A DNA stretch of 64,000 nt, taken from NCBI GenBank assembly GCA_005406025.1, contig BGZK01000743.1:232576-296575 (forward strand), given 5' to 3'. The DNA comes from Eumeta japonica. Its lineage: Eukaryota > Arthropoda > Insecta > Lepidoptera > Psychidae. Within the stretch, counting starts at the first letter, position 1, and the number at the start of each line of letters is the position of its first letter. The notes beneath the pieces were generated by a model. The model was not told the origin of the DNA, did not search any database, and saw nothing but the letters and a program-made list of their open reading frames with translations. Both the position numbers and the translations under genes were made by a program. Below are positions 44,301-49,031 of the stretch, in pieces.

Positions 44301-47259
44301 TCCGCAGAAAATATAGGGAACAAACTTTTCATGGTCTTAAAATGGTTCAATTTTGCTAAATGTGTGCCTATAATATATGACGATCTCTCTCCGTTTCTCA
44401 TGAGTTCCATCATCAGAACTAGATTTTGATAAAAATGGGACCAATGTGAAAGTTTGTCCTTTCAAATAAAGAAAGTTTTATTCGGCGTATAAATGATGAA
44501 GTTTTGAGGTAAAAAACTTTACAAAATTTCAACCAAAACGACAACCTCTTTTTTACATAAAAAGCGGTTAATTATTTATATGACAAGATGGTCTAAACTG
44601 TCAAACGCTTTACTGTATATAGACTACATCAATTTAATCACCCCTGCTCATACTATACATACCCATAAACTATTTACCTAAATTCAATTTTTAAATTTTA
44701 TACCTTTAATATAAAGTTATTATTTAATTTAATTGTGTTTCATATAGTATATAAAGTAGGTATAATCTATTAAATAAGTATATCTGTAAATAAATAACTA
44801 AGAAAAAAATTTTTAAATAAGAAAATTATTTACTTAAAATTTTTATTTTATTTTAAAACGCATTTTTCATTATTATTGTCAGTTCTCAATAAATAATAAT
44901 ACTTAATAATGAAGTGCAGGCGCGAGACGCCGTCACCTCCATTTCTTTCAGAATTGTCTATTTCATTTTGTATTGATTTCCTTTTTAACATTTTAGAATG
45001 TTCAGAGTTAATTCAGTGAAGAAATATTAATTATATGTCATTTCCTTGACGATTGGTCGATAGAAAGTTCGATGTTACAATATAAAAATATGATACGATT
45101 TCAGTAGATGGGTGAAGACTGGGCACTTTGGTCGTAAAATAAACTAGCGTTGTAGTTTATTGTTTAACCAAAATGACTTTGAAACAGTGACATAAATAAT
45201 AATTGTATTGATATGTTCAACTTTATAATAAACTGAAACATAAGCATATATTGTTTTTCTAGTGAAACATATTATTTGTAGGGTAATTCATATATATTTT
45301 AGTAAATATGTGATTTAGCCAATGAATTATCCATTTGCTAAGTCACATATCCTTGGCCGCTAATACATACAAGGTTACGTCGAAATAAAAGACGTCCGCT
45401 GTCAAAAATCATTTTACTCGTCGTCCCTAATATAGGCTCATACTTTTGACAATTTTTGTGCTATTATATTGCTATTTAATTAAAGTTTTTTTTTTACTGA
45501 AAGTAAAAAAAAAATCAAAAACAATCATGTATTACAAAATAGTGACAAAGTATTTTTTTGCATTTTTATAGCACTTTCCACGATACCAAAACGCTTATCC
45601 GACGTGCTATAACAATCGCTACTCCTTTAAAACCAATAAAATTTTGTTCATAAACAAAACATTTCACAGTAATATGCAGTAATGTGCAGTCATATCCTTA
45701 AAATACAGTTTTAGGTGTCATTTCGAATCGAATATACCTATCACATATATTTTTGGGAGCTTTGAACAATTTTGAACTTGTCATACTATAGTCATTTGTA
45801 TAAATTGTGTTTAAAAAATCGTTAACTGGTCAATAAGTATACATTTTTGGAAACCTCCATTAGTCATTTTATTATATATGCATAAATATATACCAACTAT
45901 TACGCGTGGTTCAATATCCCTGTTTTTCATATTTGAAGCTATTTTATTTAATATTGTGCTGAGTAAAAATCTTGCACTTAATGCAGTCGAAATTCAACTA
46001 AATCCATGCAATAATTGCAATAAGTAGCATAATAAAGAAATGTAATGTACGAAAAAGATAACGGACGTGCTATCTGTCCTTGTCTGGCCGGTCTGCGACG
46101 ACGGAGATAAAGCACATTCAAACGCCCACTTTGTCTTACTATCAAGTGAAAAATTACCTTTCTCTAGAAAAAAATGTTTCACTTTCTAAACGATGAAATA
46201 ATAAAAAAACATTTTATTTATTTATATTGTACTTTTTATTATTATTTTTTCGAAGAGCAAACACAATACACATTACAATAATTCGCCTAGAACACACATT
46301 GATAAATTAATTTATATGGAAAAAAAGTGTGTGTGTATTAGTGTACACACGTAAGAAGTGAAACTTCTTTATGACATCATTTTTCGATAAATGATTTACT
46401 ATTTACAACTTCACAGAAATTGGTTGAATAAAGCTAAATTAGATAAAGTTTATGCAAAAGGCTTTTATTATCATAGACATGGATACAAAAATAAAACAAT
46501 CATTTCACCTTTCTGCTACTAAGATTATAGCATTTCATTAATTATAATAGAATTATTACTATTATTGTTATCGTTATTATATATTTTTGTAATTAATGGT
46601 TTAACTCACTGATATTTACAATCAAAAACTAAGGTTAACCTGAAATAACCTTAAAAAAAATGTAACTACTCAAAACGAGCCGCAAAATACATTGGAGACA
46701 TTTACCAATCCCTACTCCGCTGGAGAAAGTATACTTCGAATCACGCGTGGTAGGGATAAGAAAAAGATGGCGCGTAACGGAAAAATGTGACGCGTAACGA
46801 AAAAATGTTGCACTAAATTTTTTTCCAACCCCGATAAAGAAGTTTCACTTCAAAAAGGGTTCATGCTTTTTGTAGCTCAGACTGACATTATATTGATTTC
46901 TGTTGTTCCAGACTAAAGTAAATTCTTATGAAAGCAAGGGCAGTGCCAGTAATAAATCTTCTTTAGATGAAGAACCGGTGTACGAGGAAGTTGATTCAGA
47001 GCAAGGTACACTAAATCGAAAGAATGACCAAGTGATATATGAACGTATGACATCCGGATCAAAAACAAGAGCAAAACAAGCTGTACTAGACGAGGACGTG
47101 GAGATGACTAAAACACAGAAAATGAGCCCCTACGCAGATGGTCAGAGCGATTCAAATTATTCAAATCAAATTAAAAATGAAATAATTGAAAAAGAAACCA
47201 AAACGAAAAAACTTGGAATCAAAGTATCTCGACATGAGACCAGATATACTAATAAATAA
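5183..47259 (+). CDS. Ig-like single-pass receptor gene, eight exons reconstructed (5' end missing)
   Basis: Join of 5183-5332, 8064-8285, 20988-21143, 29819-30028, 31683-31835, 42513-42728, 43895-44010 and 46912-47259, about 523 residues plus an unfound signal-peptide exon. Seen directly: every junction has AG/GT and compatible phase (all ectodomain junctions phase 1, transmembrane to tail phase 0); three A-B exon pairs align with each other; one hydrophobic span is followed by basic residues; the tail has tyrosine motifs and a stop, with AATAAA 67 bases on. Known of the family: paired Cys about 60 apart with a Trp 15-17 after the first is the core of an Ig domain. Inference: a plasma-membrane receptor or adhesion protein whose tail binds SH2-domain proteins. 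Three Ig domains plus one membrane span also fits insect adhesion proteins such as Fasciclin 3, but I see no clear sequence match. Introns reach about 12.7 kb and are mostly transposons. Confidence 0.75.
5501..5600. repeat. TG/CA-rich simple repeat
   Basis: A run of ACACAC followed by interrupted GTGTGCGTGCGTGC. Alternating purine-pyrimidine tract in intron 1 of the receptor gene. Confidence 0.8.
5601..7817. other. Intron 1 DNA, no supported gene
   Basis: Intronic sequence between exons A1 and B1. A plus-strand ATG frame at 6168-6467 begins with a hydrophobic stretch but continues into unrelated Arg-rich sequence with no donor of the right phase. A triple ACTAAAG repeat occurs near 7372-7392. 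Nothing else is recognised. Confidence 0.4.
7817..7965. mobile_element. hAT-type transposon terminus (isolated)
   Basis: The sequence caggtatgggcaacctttt at about 7820 followed by TTGTGACCCAA and CGCGGTCCGG is like the terminal inverted repeat of Charlie/ZBED-type hAT elements (CAGGGGTGGGCAACCTTTT and relatives). No transposase or second end is seen nearby, so it is a solo terminus or a deleted copy. It ends about 100 bases before exon B1. Confidence 0.5.
8064..8285 (+). CDS. Exon B1: second half of Ig-like domain 1
   Basis: Acceptor gcag|at at 8063 after a pyrimidine-rich stretch; donor g|gtcagt with GT at 8286; phase 1 at both ends. The 73 full codons begin KKAVRDEV and end RRDDVCQ. The key segment is VTMSLTKKHDDWLLKCYGYD, with Cys at residue 42 as the F-strand Cys, then a G-strand-like stretch. 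It starts with the same 'ataa' as B2 and B3, giving an Asp-Lys at every A-B joint. The frame is open upstream to an ATG at 7973, but that part falls in hAT-like DNA and has no counterpart in B2 or B3. A nearby alternative acceptor at 8057 has the same phase and would add two residues. Confidence 0.7.
8431..8498. repeat. Perfect 17-bp hairpin followed by short direct repeats
   Basis: Arms 8431-8447 and 8449-8465 are exact reverse complements around one base. The unit AATAATGCCGTAT then recurs to about 8498. It lies in intron 2, 145 bases after exon B1. Confidence 0.85.
8592..11083. repeat. 132-bp satellite array, about 19 copies
   Basis: Units start (at 'taattattga') at 8690, 8820, 8947, 9076, 9206, 9337, 9469, 9601, 9733, 9865, 9997, 10129, 10261, 10393, 10525, 10654, 10785, 10917 and 11049 (partial). 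Spacing is 132 in most and 127-131 in deleted ones. Each unit joins an AT-rich half to a CpG-rich half containing CCGCCCGTGTGCGG (a short hairpin) and the doubled word ACGGCGCG. A partial, more diverged copy lies at 8592-8689. Copies are very alike, so the array is young or homogenised. It fills part of intron 2 of the receptor gene. Confidence 0.95.
11084..11770. other. Intron 2 DNA, no supported gene
   Basis: AT-rich sequence with only short frames (62-74 codons) and no family match. Confidence 0.4.
11771..11850. repeat. CA/TG-rich simple repeat
   Basis: ACACACACACACGTGTGTGTG followed by GCGTGCGCGCGTGCG and GTGTGTGTC. Purine-pyrimidine alternating, partly self-complementary tract. Confidence 0.85.
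12119..12741. repeat. 45-bp minisatellite (about 13 copies) capped by an inverted unit
   Basis: The word GAACCGGTGATTACTCAAAT recurs every 45 bases from 12134 to about 12697, with single-base variants (ACTAG, TTGG or TCGG at one site, and a 3-base insert near 12266). Directly after the array, about 12714-12741 holds part of the unit in reverse complement (ACACCGAATGATAACCAT). Because 45 is a multiple of 3 and the unit lacks stops in two frames, two long overlapping open frames appear. I regard these as by-products, not genes. The layout suggests a transposon end with expanded subterminal repeats. Confidence 0.9.
12948..13136 (-). other. Unassigned minus-strand open segment
   Basis: Reads as a polar, proline-, serine- and arginine-containing peptide (RDFKAVTRQSRIPTVMRNGT near its end) abutting the 3' end of the jockey-like LINE. 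It looks like a transposon ORF scrap, but I do not recognise the family. Confidence 0.25.
13137..15240 (-). mobile_element. Jockey/CR1-like non-LTR retrotransposon, 5'-truncated, copy 1
   Basis: Minus-strand pieces in order: a region before the polymerase (15029-14724, FETFFTDIPV); reverse transcriptase with GVPQGSNFCPFLFLVYINHLP and the intact catalytic FADDTSLLF (14326-14123); a C-terminal thumb or tail with YGILLWGNAADV (13884-13633); and a terminal basic stretch (13603-13400). Frames are broken between pieces. The 3' end at about 13137 has a GAATTTGAAT-type tail. The polymerase N-terminus and endonuclease are missing, so it is a dead partial copy. Its 3' region recurs at 30.95 and 55.38 kb, and a 5'-ward piece at 43.6 kb. 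Confidence 0.85.
15241..15780. other. Unassigned DNA between two retroelements
   Basis: No clear coding signal. It may contain the 3' untranslated part or LTR of the adjoining BEL/Pao element, but no matching partner LTR was seen. Confidence 0.3.
15780..18965 (-). mobile_element. BEL/Pao LTR retrotransposon, degraded
   Basis: Read right to left on the minus strand: a Gag zinc knuckle at 18720-18855 (CTICEQNHFIYKCPKFEHMP, a CX2CX4HX4C pattern); polymerase at about 17640-17540 with LPHHVIRD and VVFDGSAKTTSGKS; the Pao post-RT block IYDPLGLLCPCAIKTKIILQ (16944-16657); and integrase with KIVHLELVSDVSTEAF and SRHGKPHTIYCDNGTNF, which carries a catalytic Asp (16044-15823). The order gag, pol, integrase is normal, but frames are broken repeatedly. 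No flanking LTR pair could be matched by eye. Confidence 0.85.
18966..20987. other. Intron 2 DNA with a TG-rich tract
   Basis: No gene supported. A GTGTGCGTGCGTTTGTG tract lies at about 19860-19920 and AT-rich dyads at 20110-20165. Frames at 19364-19561, 19447-19767 and 19727-20047 have no family match. Confidence 0.4.
20988..21143 (+). CDS. Exon A2: first half of Ig-like domain 2
   Basis: Acceptor gtttctcttgcag|ta ends at 20987; donor g|gtgagt with GT at 21144; phase 1 at both ends. The 51 full codons begin PGKAYLTGSINTTRPH and end RVWWRTD. Cys is at residues 28 and 31, and Trp at 47 and 48. NTT is a potential N-glycosylation site. The block LTGSINTT..TDYWYRIGDE aligns with LSGSVNTI..TEFCYDEGVE of A1 and ISGTITTT..HRYYAGDT of A3. 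This is the clearest splice context of the three A exons. Confidence 0.8.
21144..22700. other. Intron 3 DNA, no supported gene
   Basis: AT-rich. A very good-looking acceptor (tacttctgtctttactgcag, ending at about 21966) is followed by stops in all three frames within 45 bases, so it does not open a coding exon. The last part, about 22500-22700, is probably the 5' end of the hAT relic. Confidence 0.4.
22701..23743 (+). pseudogene. GTF2IRD2/ZBED-like hAT transposase relic
   Basis: An ATG at 22701 opens MTSGGKKRKV. After two stops comes KWTEEFFFILHNGKPIYVLC then NIKRHYSTKD and LTGQIRKDKIQNL, the BED-like N-terminus of the GTF2IRD2/SCAND3-type hAT family common in insect genomes. Later frames (23045-23383 and 23399-23743) give MALDESTELSDTAQL, with a catalytic-region Asp, and EVRWLSKGKILKRFYELK, both typical blocks of the family. 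The C-terminal dimerisation domain is absent. Stops and frameshifts make it non-functional. Confidence 0.8.
23744..24539. other. Unassigned DNA; possible LINE 5' UTR at the right
   Basis: No coding signal. The GC-richer stretch from about 24420 leads directly into the R1-like gag and is probably its 5' untranslated region. Confidence 0.35.
25169..25953 (+). mobile_element. Short TIR element carrying a THAP-domain exon
   Basis: The ends AACAATAGGGT (25169-25179) and ACCCTATTGTT (25943-25953) are exact inverted repeats, and the LINE gag reading resumes just outside. Inside, an ATG at 25445 starts a THAP zinc-finger: YHYCLVTNC, then after a 1-nt frame break VPNDIEMRTVW and YLCEDHF, followed at 25630 by a consensus donor (aat|gtaagt). 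THAP domains are the DNA-binding part of P-element-type transposases and of host proteins. At 785 bp there is no catalytic domain, so it is non-autonomous. A target duplication is unclear (GGAAA occurs on both sides). Confidence 0.65.
27505..28121 (+). mobile_element. 5'-truncated R1-like LINE tail inserted with a 19-bp target duplication
   Basis: The 19 bases actgatcctctcgaggttg occur at 27486-27504 and again at 28122-28140. Removing one copy with the DNA between restores the reading from the host LINE's ALILSRL to its IRVRQAAW block. The inserted piece encodes an R1-like C-terminus: CETSVCFCGMADEDM (27695 on) and LVEFARAWHRLRGRLEEESR, ending at 27916, then a GC-rich 3' UTR without poly(A). 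Confidence 0.75.
29633..29818. other. Host DNA between LINE poly(A) and exon B2
   Basis: Short intronic remnant containing the polypyrimidine region and acceptor (ctttattttacag) of exon B2. Confidence 0.6.
29819..30028 (+). CDS. Exon B2: second half of Ig-like domain 2
   Basis: Found by searching for a partner to exon A2; it has no start codon and is easily missed. Acceptor ttttacag|at at 29818; donor g|gttggt with GT at 30029; phase 1 at both ends. The 69 codons are fully open and begin KIKHFDYIFNST, with LQWYHNSSLLKCWYGE (Cys at residue 39) and ILMTVRLLLDTTWNQ at the end. The last part is close to exon B3 (ILMIRLLLKEEWKMQ). It has two potential N-glycosylation sites, NST and NSS. Its order, phase, length and shared 'ataa' start support it as the missing half of domain 2. 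Confidence 0.75.
30029..30944. other. Intron 4 DNA, no supported gene
   Basis: AT-rich. The 113-codon frame that begins at 30782 runs into LINE sequence and has no domain match. Confidence 0.4.
30945..31592 (-). mobile_element. Jockey-like LINE 3' end, copy 2
   Basis: Strongly similar along its length to 13137-13740 (shared gcgaatttacactttaccg, gccgcttatgcccatgga and gagatgcacgaggtccgag-type words), in the same orientation, with the 3' tail at 30945 (attcaaattcaaa). 5'-truncated at about 31590, leaving only the C-terminal coding tail. It ends about 90 bases before the acceptor of exon A3. Confidence 0.85.
31683..31835 (+). CDS. Exon A3: first half of Ig-like domain 3
   Basis: Acceptor tttttttccatatccag|cg ends at 31682; donor g|gtatgt with GT at 31836; phase 1 at both ends. 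The 50 full codons begin STYTGISGTITTTAKY and end QIYWSIV. Cys is at residue 31 (HLVC) and Trp at 47. It aligns with A1 and A2 through the GT/GS motif, the Tyr-rich stretch and the Cys. Upstream the frame is open into jockey-like LINE DNA, which is not part of the exon. Confidence 0.78.
31836..32259. other. Intron 5 DNA between exon A3 and the copia element
   Basis: No gene seen. A short frame continuing from A3 past the donor is intron read-through. ATAGT at 32255-32259 is the left target duplication of the copia element. Confidence 0.5.
32260..32418 (-). repeat. Copia 3' LTR
   Basis: 159 bp, matches 35477-35635 base for base by eye. Preceded by ATAGT. Confidence 0.93.
32475..34132 (-). pseudogene. 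Copia integrase and polymerase start, joined to RNase H end by deletion
   Basis: The 489-codon frame (34078-32609) holds the integrase core: HSDLCGPM, FVDDASRMAFVY with a catalytic Asp, LRTDNGGEF with the second Asp, TPEQNGLCERFNRT with the Glu. Then follow the spacer with VFGSPAMMHVP, and polymerase up to TFxE-like ETYAPVLRYSTLRLL, HLDVVTAFLNG and KAIYGLKQSARAW. The YVDD-containing half is absent. About 20 bases on, the reading becomes the last part of copia RNase H (ASEMPADIFTKSLTSAKHN), which ends at about 32490. One deletion of roughly 1-1.3 kb explains this. Confidence 0.88.
34099..34900 (-). pseudogene. Copia Gag zinc knuckle, protease and pre-integrase, frame-broken
   Basis: Minus-strand frames 34867-34502 and 34440-34099. 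The first has CYKCKKTGHYKNQC (the single CCHC knuckle) and WYIDSGASAHMTS, the copia protease with its D-S/T-G-A site. The second has LLSVSQL and VVQWHRRLGHVN (GAG_pre-integrase domain, the His pair of the zinc site). The pieces are in different frames, and each break lies close to a run of A (TCAAAATC, ACAAAGTAAA, ACAAAAGC), so 1-nt indels or consensus errors are likely. Confidence 0.85.
34836..35411 (-). pseudogene. Copia Gag N-terminal domain
   Basis: 191 codons from ATG at 35411, beginning MLKMSSGSYIVNVPKLKG and including NYDDWAFAARNFL, which is the start of copia-type Gag (UBN2/DUF4219 area). It also has LWKKLQMLFDDSG and ETAQRLKGTGFEINEEWIGS and LLAGLPEKF, all usual Gag blocks. It ends at a stop just after a frame break into the zinc-knuckle segment. 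Opposite-strand open frames here are shadows. Confidence 0.88.
35462..35476 (-). other. Copia primer-binding site
   Basis: Directly abuts the 5' LTR. The minus strand reads GGTTATGGGCCCAGG, as in Drosophila copia, where an internal part of initiator tRNA-Met primes minus-strand synthesis. Confidence 0.75.
35477..35635 (-). repeat. Copia 5' LTR
   Basis: 159 bp, identical by eye to 32260-32418. Followed by the right copy of ATAGT. Confidence 0.93.
35641..36480. other. Intron 5 DNA, no supported gene
   Basis: A C-rich stretch near 35720-35810, otherwise AT-rich. The GC-rich part from about 36330 leads into the gypsy 5' LTR and may belong to it. Confidence 0.35.
36490..39965 (+). mobile_element. 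Ty3/gypsy-type retrotransposon, old and gag-less
   Basis: Shared but diverged segments at about 36540-36720 and 39740-39965 (acaattgaatacaa, attacac.caatt, gtttca.t.aaagcaa, ccagcgtcctttt) look like decayed LTRs. Between them come the end of protease, polymerase, RNase H and integrase in plus orientation from about 37012. No Gag is seen between 36720 and 37010. LTR divergence and many frame breaks indicate an old insertion. No envelope-like gene was recognised. Confidence 0.75.
37012..39779 (+). pseudogene. Gypsy pol remnant: protease end, RT, RNase H, integrase
   Basis: Plus-strand pieces in several frames. QGADFLKHHQHVVDVKN at 37030 is the protease-RT linker. RT has SLWSSPLHVLPKKNGDIRVC (37345 on). 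The catalytic box reads FIDN rather than the usual Y-x-D-D. KVLGYIVSKEGI follows, then RNase H (ALFYDTSVKSAGAVLQQ) near 38165-38220. Integrase has its zinc region near 38750-38830, the core with TIITTDKGRQFD (a catalytic Asp) and TTRKVTV where P-x-N-G would be. The C-terminus (38 residues into 39417-39779) has VHKDLQACSHVFIR, typical of insect gypsy integrases. Stops, frameshifts and catalytic changes make it inactive. Confidence 0.8.
39966..40616. other. Intron 5 DNA, no supported gene
   Basis: AT-rich. The minus-strand open frame ending at 40500 continues past the donor of the candidate exon at 40617 and is not itself called. Confidence 0.35.
40617..40791 (-). CDS. Candidate cysteine-rich exon on the opposite strand (unrecognised)
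   Basis: On the minus strand an acceptor (aattatattag|g) is followed by 175 bases, open throughout, ending in a good donor (tatcag|gtgggt). The peptide holds AEFVKVACKLVIRRCLNGQC and QSCDCCPNLERSMSK, with six cysteines in 21 residues, then a Tyr/Ile-rich end. Acceptor phase 2, donor phase 0. I do not recognise the family. It lies inside intron 5 of the receptor gene, antiparallel to it, so it would be a nested gene or a transposon exon. A second minus-strand open segment (41152-40913, EWCTINSVDIQKNILAGLKT) upstream could be related but lacks clear splice sites. Confidence 0.3.
40913..41152 (-). other. Unassigned minus-strand open segment
   Basis: 79 codons with balanced composition (WLEYLNTWDETSEGRV) unlike the AT-rich surroundings. 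No domain recognised. It may be a transposon or nested-gene exon, read before the cysteine-rich segment at 40617-40791. Confidence 0.2.
41640..42160 (+). mobile_element. Penelope-like element 3' end, copy 1
   Basis: Shares long near-identical stretches with 53930-54435 (tttaaatcgccattattgga, gtggtgatctgtggctg, ggcatgaaacgtacgtagaa, tcgagggtcag.g.tgggtt). The first 80 bases are the last codons of the GIY-YIG-bearing ORF (ending DACL-stop); the rest is 3' UTR, ending at gttgcaggcaagcgtct. It is truncated at its 5' end. Confidence 0.75.
42513..42728 (+). CDS. Exon B3: second half of Ig-like domain 3
   Basis: Acceptor gtttaaacag|at at 42512 (weak pyrimidine tract); donor g|gtttgt with GT at 42729; phase 1 at both ends. 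The 71 full codons begin KSCWDQTLVLLEKG. They contain FNITLTEEHHLWTLQCMHRE, with Cys at residue 40 and an NIT glycosylation site, and end EILMIRLLLKEEWKMQ. The C-terminal half is clearly homologous to B2. Joined to A3 it gives the membrane-proximal domain, and its phase-1 end fits the transmembrane exon (g + ac = Asp). Confidence 0.75.
42729..43539. other. Intron 6 DNA, no supported gene
   Basis: AT-rich sequence without recognisable features. Confidence 0.4.
43600..43815 (-). mobile_element. Jockey-like LINE internal fragment, copy 4
   Basis: Matches 14990-15180 (words gccttagcaacctctatgtc versus gccttctcaacttgtatgtc, attcaaggtttcatc, and cgttcttt.tgacgca.caagtc). It comes from a part of the element 5' of the 3' tails seen at 30.9 and 55.4 kb. 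It ends about 80 bases before the transmembrane exon. Confidence 0.7.
43895..44010 (+). CDS. Transmembrane exon of the Ig-like receptor
   Basis: Acceptor ttaacttccag|ac at 43894 (phase 1); donor aaaag|gtattt with GT at 44011 (phase 0). It encodes (D)RKWKN, a 22-residue hydrophobic span GVIGISSVAAVAF to LVTYLSI, then the basic stop-transfer segment KYLHKLKQREK. This gives a type I topology: Ig-like domains outside, basic side and tail in the cytosol. The first codon is completed by the final g of exon B3. Confidence 0.85.
44011..46911. other. Intron 7 DNA, no supported gene
   Basis: AT-rich; no further exon with phase 0 at both ends was convincing. At about 46750-46805 the words gcgcgtaacgg and gacgcgtaacg recur, similar to the CpG-rich half of the 132-bp satellite unit. 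A minus-strand frame at 45994-46182 has no family match. Confidence 0.4.
46912..47259 (+). CDS. Cytoplasmic tail exon with tyrosine signalling motifs and stop
   Basis: Acceptor gatttctgttgttccag at 46911, phase 0, then 115 codons and TAA at 47257-47259. The tail is hydrophilic and rich in Glu, Lys and Ser. Motifs seen: NSYES near the start; EEPVYEEVDSE; DQVIYERMTS, 19 residues after the first Tyr; SPYADG; SNYSNQ; RYTNK at the end. Established: YxxM binds PI3-kinase p85 SH2, YxN binds Grb2-type SH2, and paired YxxL/I with 6-12 residues between form an ITAM. Here the pair is YxxV and YxxM with 15 between, so it is ITAM-like at most. AATAAA follows at 47326. Confidence 0.85.
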   Translation, partial: TKVNSYESKGSASNKSSLDEEPVYEEVDSEQGTLNRKNDQVIYERMTSGSKTRAKQAVLDEDVEMTKTQKMSPYADGQSDSNYSNQIKNEIIEKETKTKKLGIKVSRHETRYTNK

Positions 47260-47325
47260 TAAGCTTTTTTAACAAAAATGAAAAGGGTAATGTAAGTACG
47301 AATATAAATTAATTAGAACAAAGTG

Positions 47326-47331
47326 AATAAA
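47326..47331 (+). promoter_or_regulatory. Polyadenylation signal of the receptor gene
   Basis: AATAAA 67 bases after the stop codon. The short 3' UTR is plausible for an insect gene; alternative signals further on are possible. Confidence 0.55.
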
Positions 47332-48004
47332 GAAATGAAGAAAAAGATAACAGTATAGGATATTGTAATGAATAGCACTCTATACTATCATACTAATTGT
47401 TAGCACTACATCTAAGAACAACCGAGTGGGTTTGCGGTGGAGCGGGGGGCAAGTGAACGTCGGCGCCCGCGCCACCGCGGCGAGTTATACATGCATTGCA
47501 AACTGCTGGACAACTATCTGCATCAAAAACTATTGTTACTTTAAATTTAATTTTTTCTCTTTGTAATGATCCAAATTACATATTTACTTTATTATATCTA
47601 AATACATAGTGTTTTCAACGATGTTAGTAAGTTCAAATTCGATCGTATGTTTTTCTCCCCAACACTAATATACATTTATGCTACAATATTTATACTATAT
47701 AATGCTTGAAATGTGTAGGAATAGCTGATACTAGTGAAAATAAATTAAGGAAAACGGTGTTTGTCATTGCTCAAATAGATAAGAAGTTTAATTAAAAGCC
47801 GTTGTTTTGTTGAAACGTGAATTGTGTGCAGATTATAACAGTAAGCATTACAATATTTATACAATCTTATGTTCAAATACTTTGTATTTGATGACGATTT
47901 AAATCAAATAATAGCTTATTTTCTCTACTACACACGTCCACTCACTAGGTCGGTCTTAACGAAAGTCAAACTTAAGAGTCGCAGGTTCGCACTACCTATA
48001 TGAG
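47332..48004. other. Non-coding DNA after the receptor gene
   Basis: Contains a GC-rich patch at about 47425-47490 (ggggggcaagtgaacgtcgg). No gene is supported. Confidence 0.35.
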
Positions 48005-48009
48005 GTGAC

Positions 48010-48216
48010 ATGAGTAAGACAACGAATACCAGCGCATGTTCATGTATAACAACGTATTTGCCCGAATCACCAACGAAGACAACCAGCCAGCATCTTGAAA
48101 AATCTATGGTATTAGAGAGAAGCCGGGGTCCAAATACTAACTCTGAAAGCCTATATAGCGTGTTCCAGACGAATCCAATTGCATATGACAAATGCACACA
48201 CGAACACAAGCACTGA
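48010..48216 (+). CDS. Hypothetical small ORF with tyrosine motifs
   Basis: ATG to stop, 68 codons, preceded by an in-frame TGA. Composition is more protein-like than its surroundings: Ser/Thr-rich, then SESLYSVFQTNPIAYDKC. It lies 750 bases after the receptor stop on the same strand. It might be an alternative tail exon, a short peptide gene, or chance. No good phase-0 acceptor is seen. An overlapping 93-codon minus-strand frame is considered its shadow. Confidence 0.22.
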   Translation: MSKTTNTSACSCITTYLPESPTKTTSQHLEKSMVLERSRGPNTNSESLYSVFQTNPIAYDKCTHEHKH

Positions 48217-48590
48217 TTAATATGTGTTTAAACTTTAATATCATGTTTACGTAAAAGAGCTTTTAAATTCCACATAAGGGTGATAAATTTTTAATTCAAT
48301 GCAATGTGTATTTATACGTGTTTAATTTTTAGGAAATGCGCTTCTTCTGACCAAAGTTTTATTCATGTTACTGTAGTAGATTCTATAGAAATCAGTTATG
48401 TATGATAATGTTAGTGGTCTTATAAATAAAACGATAAGAATTTTTTTTTAGTTTTTTCTGTACATATTATTAAAAATTAGGAATTTGTTCTATTTCCGGA
48501 ATAGCAACTTAGTTACACCTGCGCAGGCGGCAGATAATACGTAGGTGTAAATATTGCAAAACGACTGCTACCATGGCTGTTTATACCATT
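48217..48590. other. Non-coding DNA
   Basis: No feature recognised. Confidence 0.35.
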
Positions 48591-49031
48591 TCGACGTGAC
48601 GCGACAGGACCACAATCTCAGCTATTTATTGAAAAAAAACCAACTAAGTGTGAGTCGAACTCGCATCACAGTTCAATATTTAACACTACATATTTTTAAA
48701 AATAGTTAATTAATAAAGGCAAGCTTATAGCGAGTAGCGGAGCAAATGACCCTTAATTGCGTATTGCGAATATAGTATTATGAGGCGCAAAAAAAAAACT
48801 AAACTTTAATAAGGGCCCCCTTTAATTTCGGAATAAATTTTATTTTTATTAATTGTTGTTATAGCCGGAATAGAAATACATGATAATTTTAACTGTCTAC
48901 CTATGACGGTTATGAGATACAGCTCATTGGCAGTTTATCAGCAGTCAGTCATAACATGGCAGTCAGAGGATCAACGGAAGCTTAGTAATAGGGTCCCGTT
49001 AATACGATTTGCGTACGGAACCCTAAAAAGT
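48590..49031 (+). mobile_element. Lepidopteran RTE/SINE-like repeat tail
   Basis: The stretch from about 48900 (atgacggttatgagatacag.. tcagcagtcagtcataacatgg .. ttagtaatagggtcccgtt .. gtacggaaccctaaaaa) matches, from memory, the 3' end of a very common repeat in moth and butterfly genomes. The region before it has tRNA T-arm-like words (gagtcgaactcgcatcac). The exact family needs a repeat-library search. Confidence 0.5.

Noticed and set aside
44930..45060. Additional cytoplasmic exon after acceptor ctccatttctttcag
   Set aside because: In the required phase 0 the frame stops quickly and no donor follows.
47928..48209. 93-codon minus-strand ORF
   Set aside because: Overlaps the more protein-like plus-strand frame and shows no domain.
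48640..48680. tRNA gene
   Set aside because: Only a T-arm-like word is present; no acceptor stem or anticodon arm. Probably part of a SINE-like repeat.
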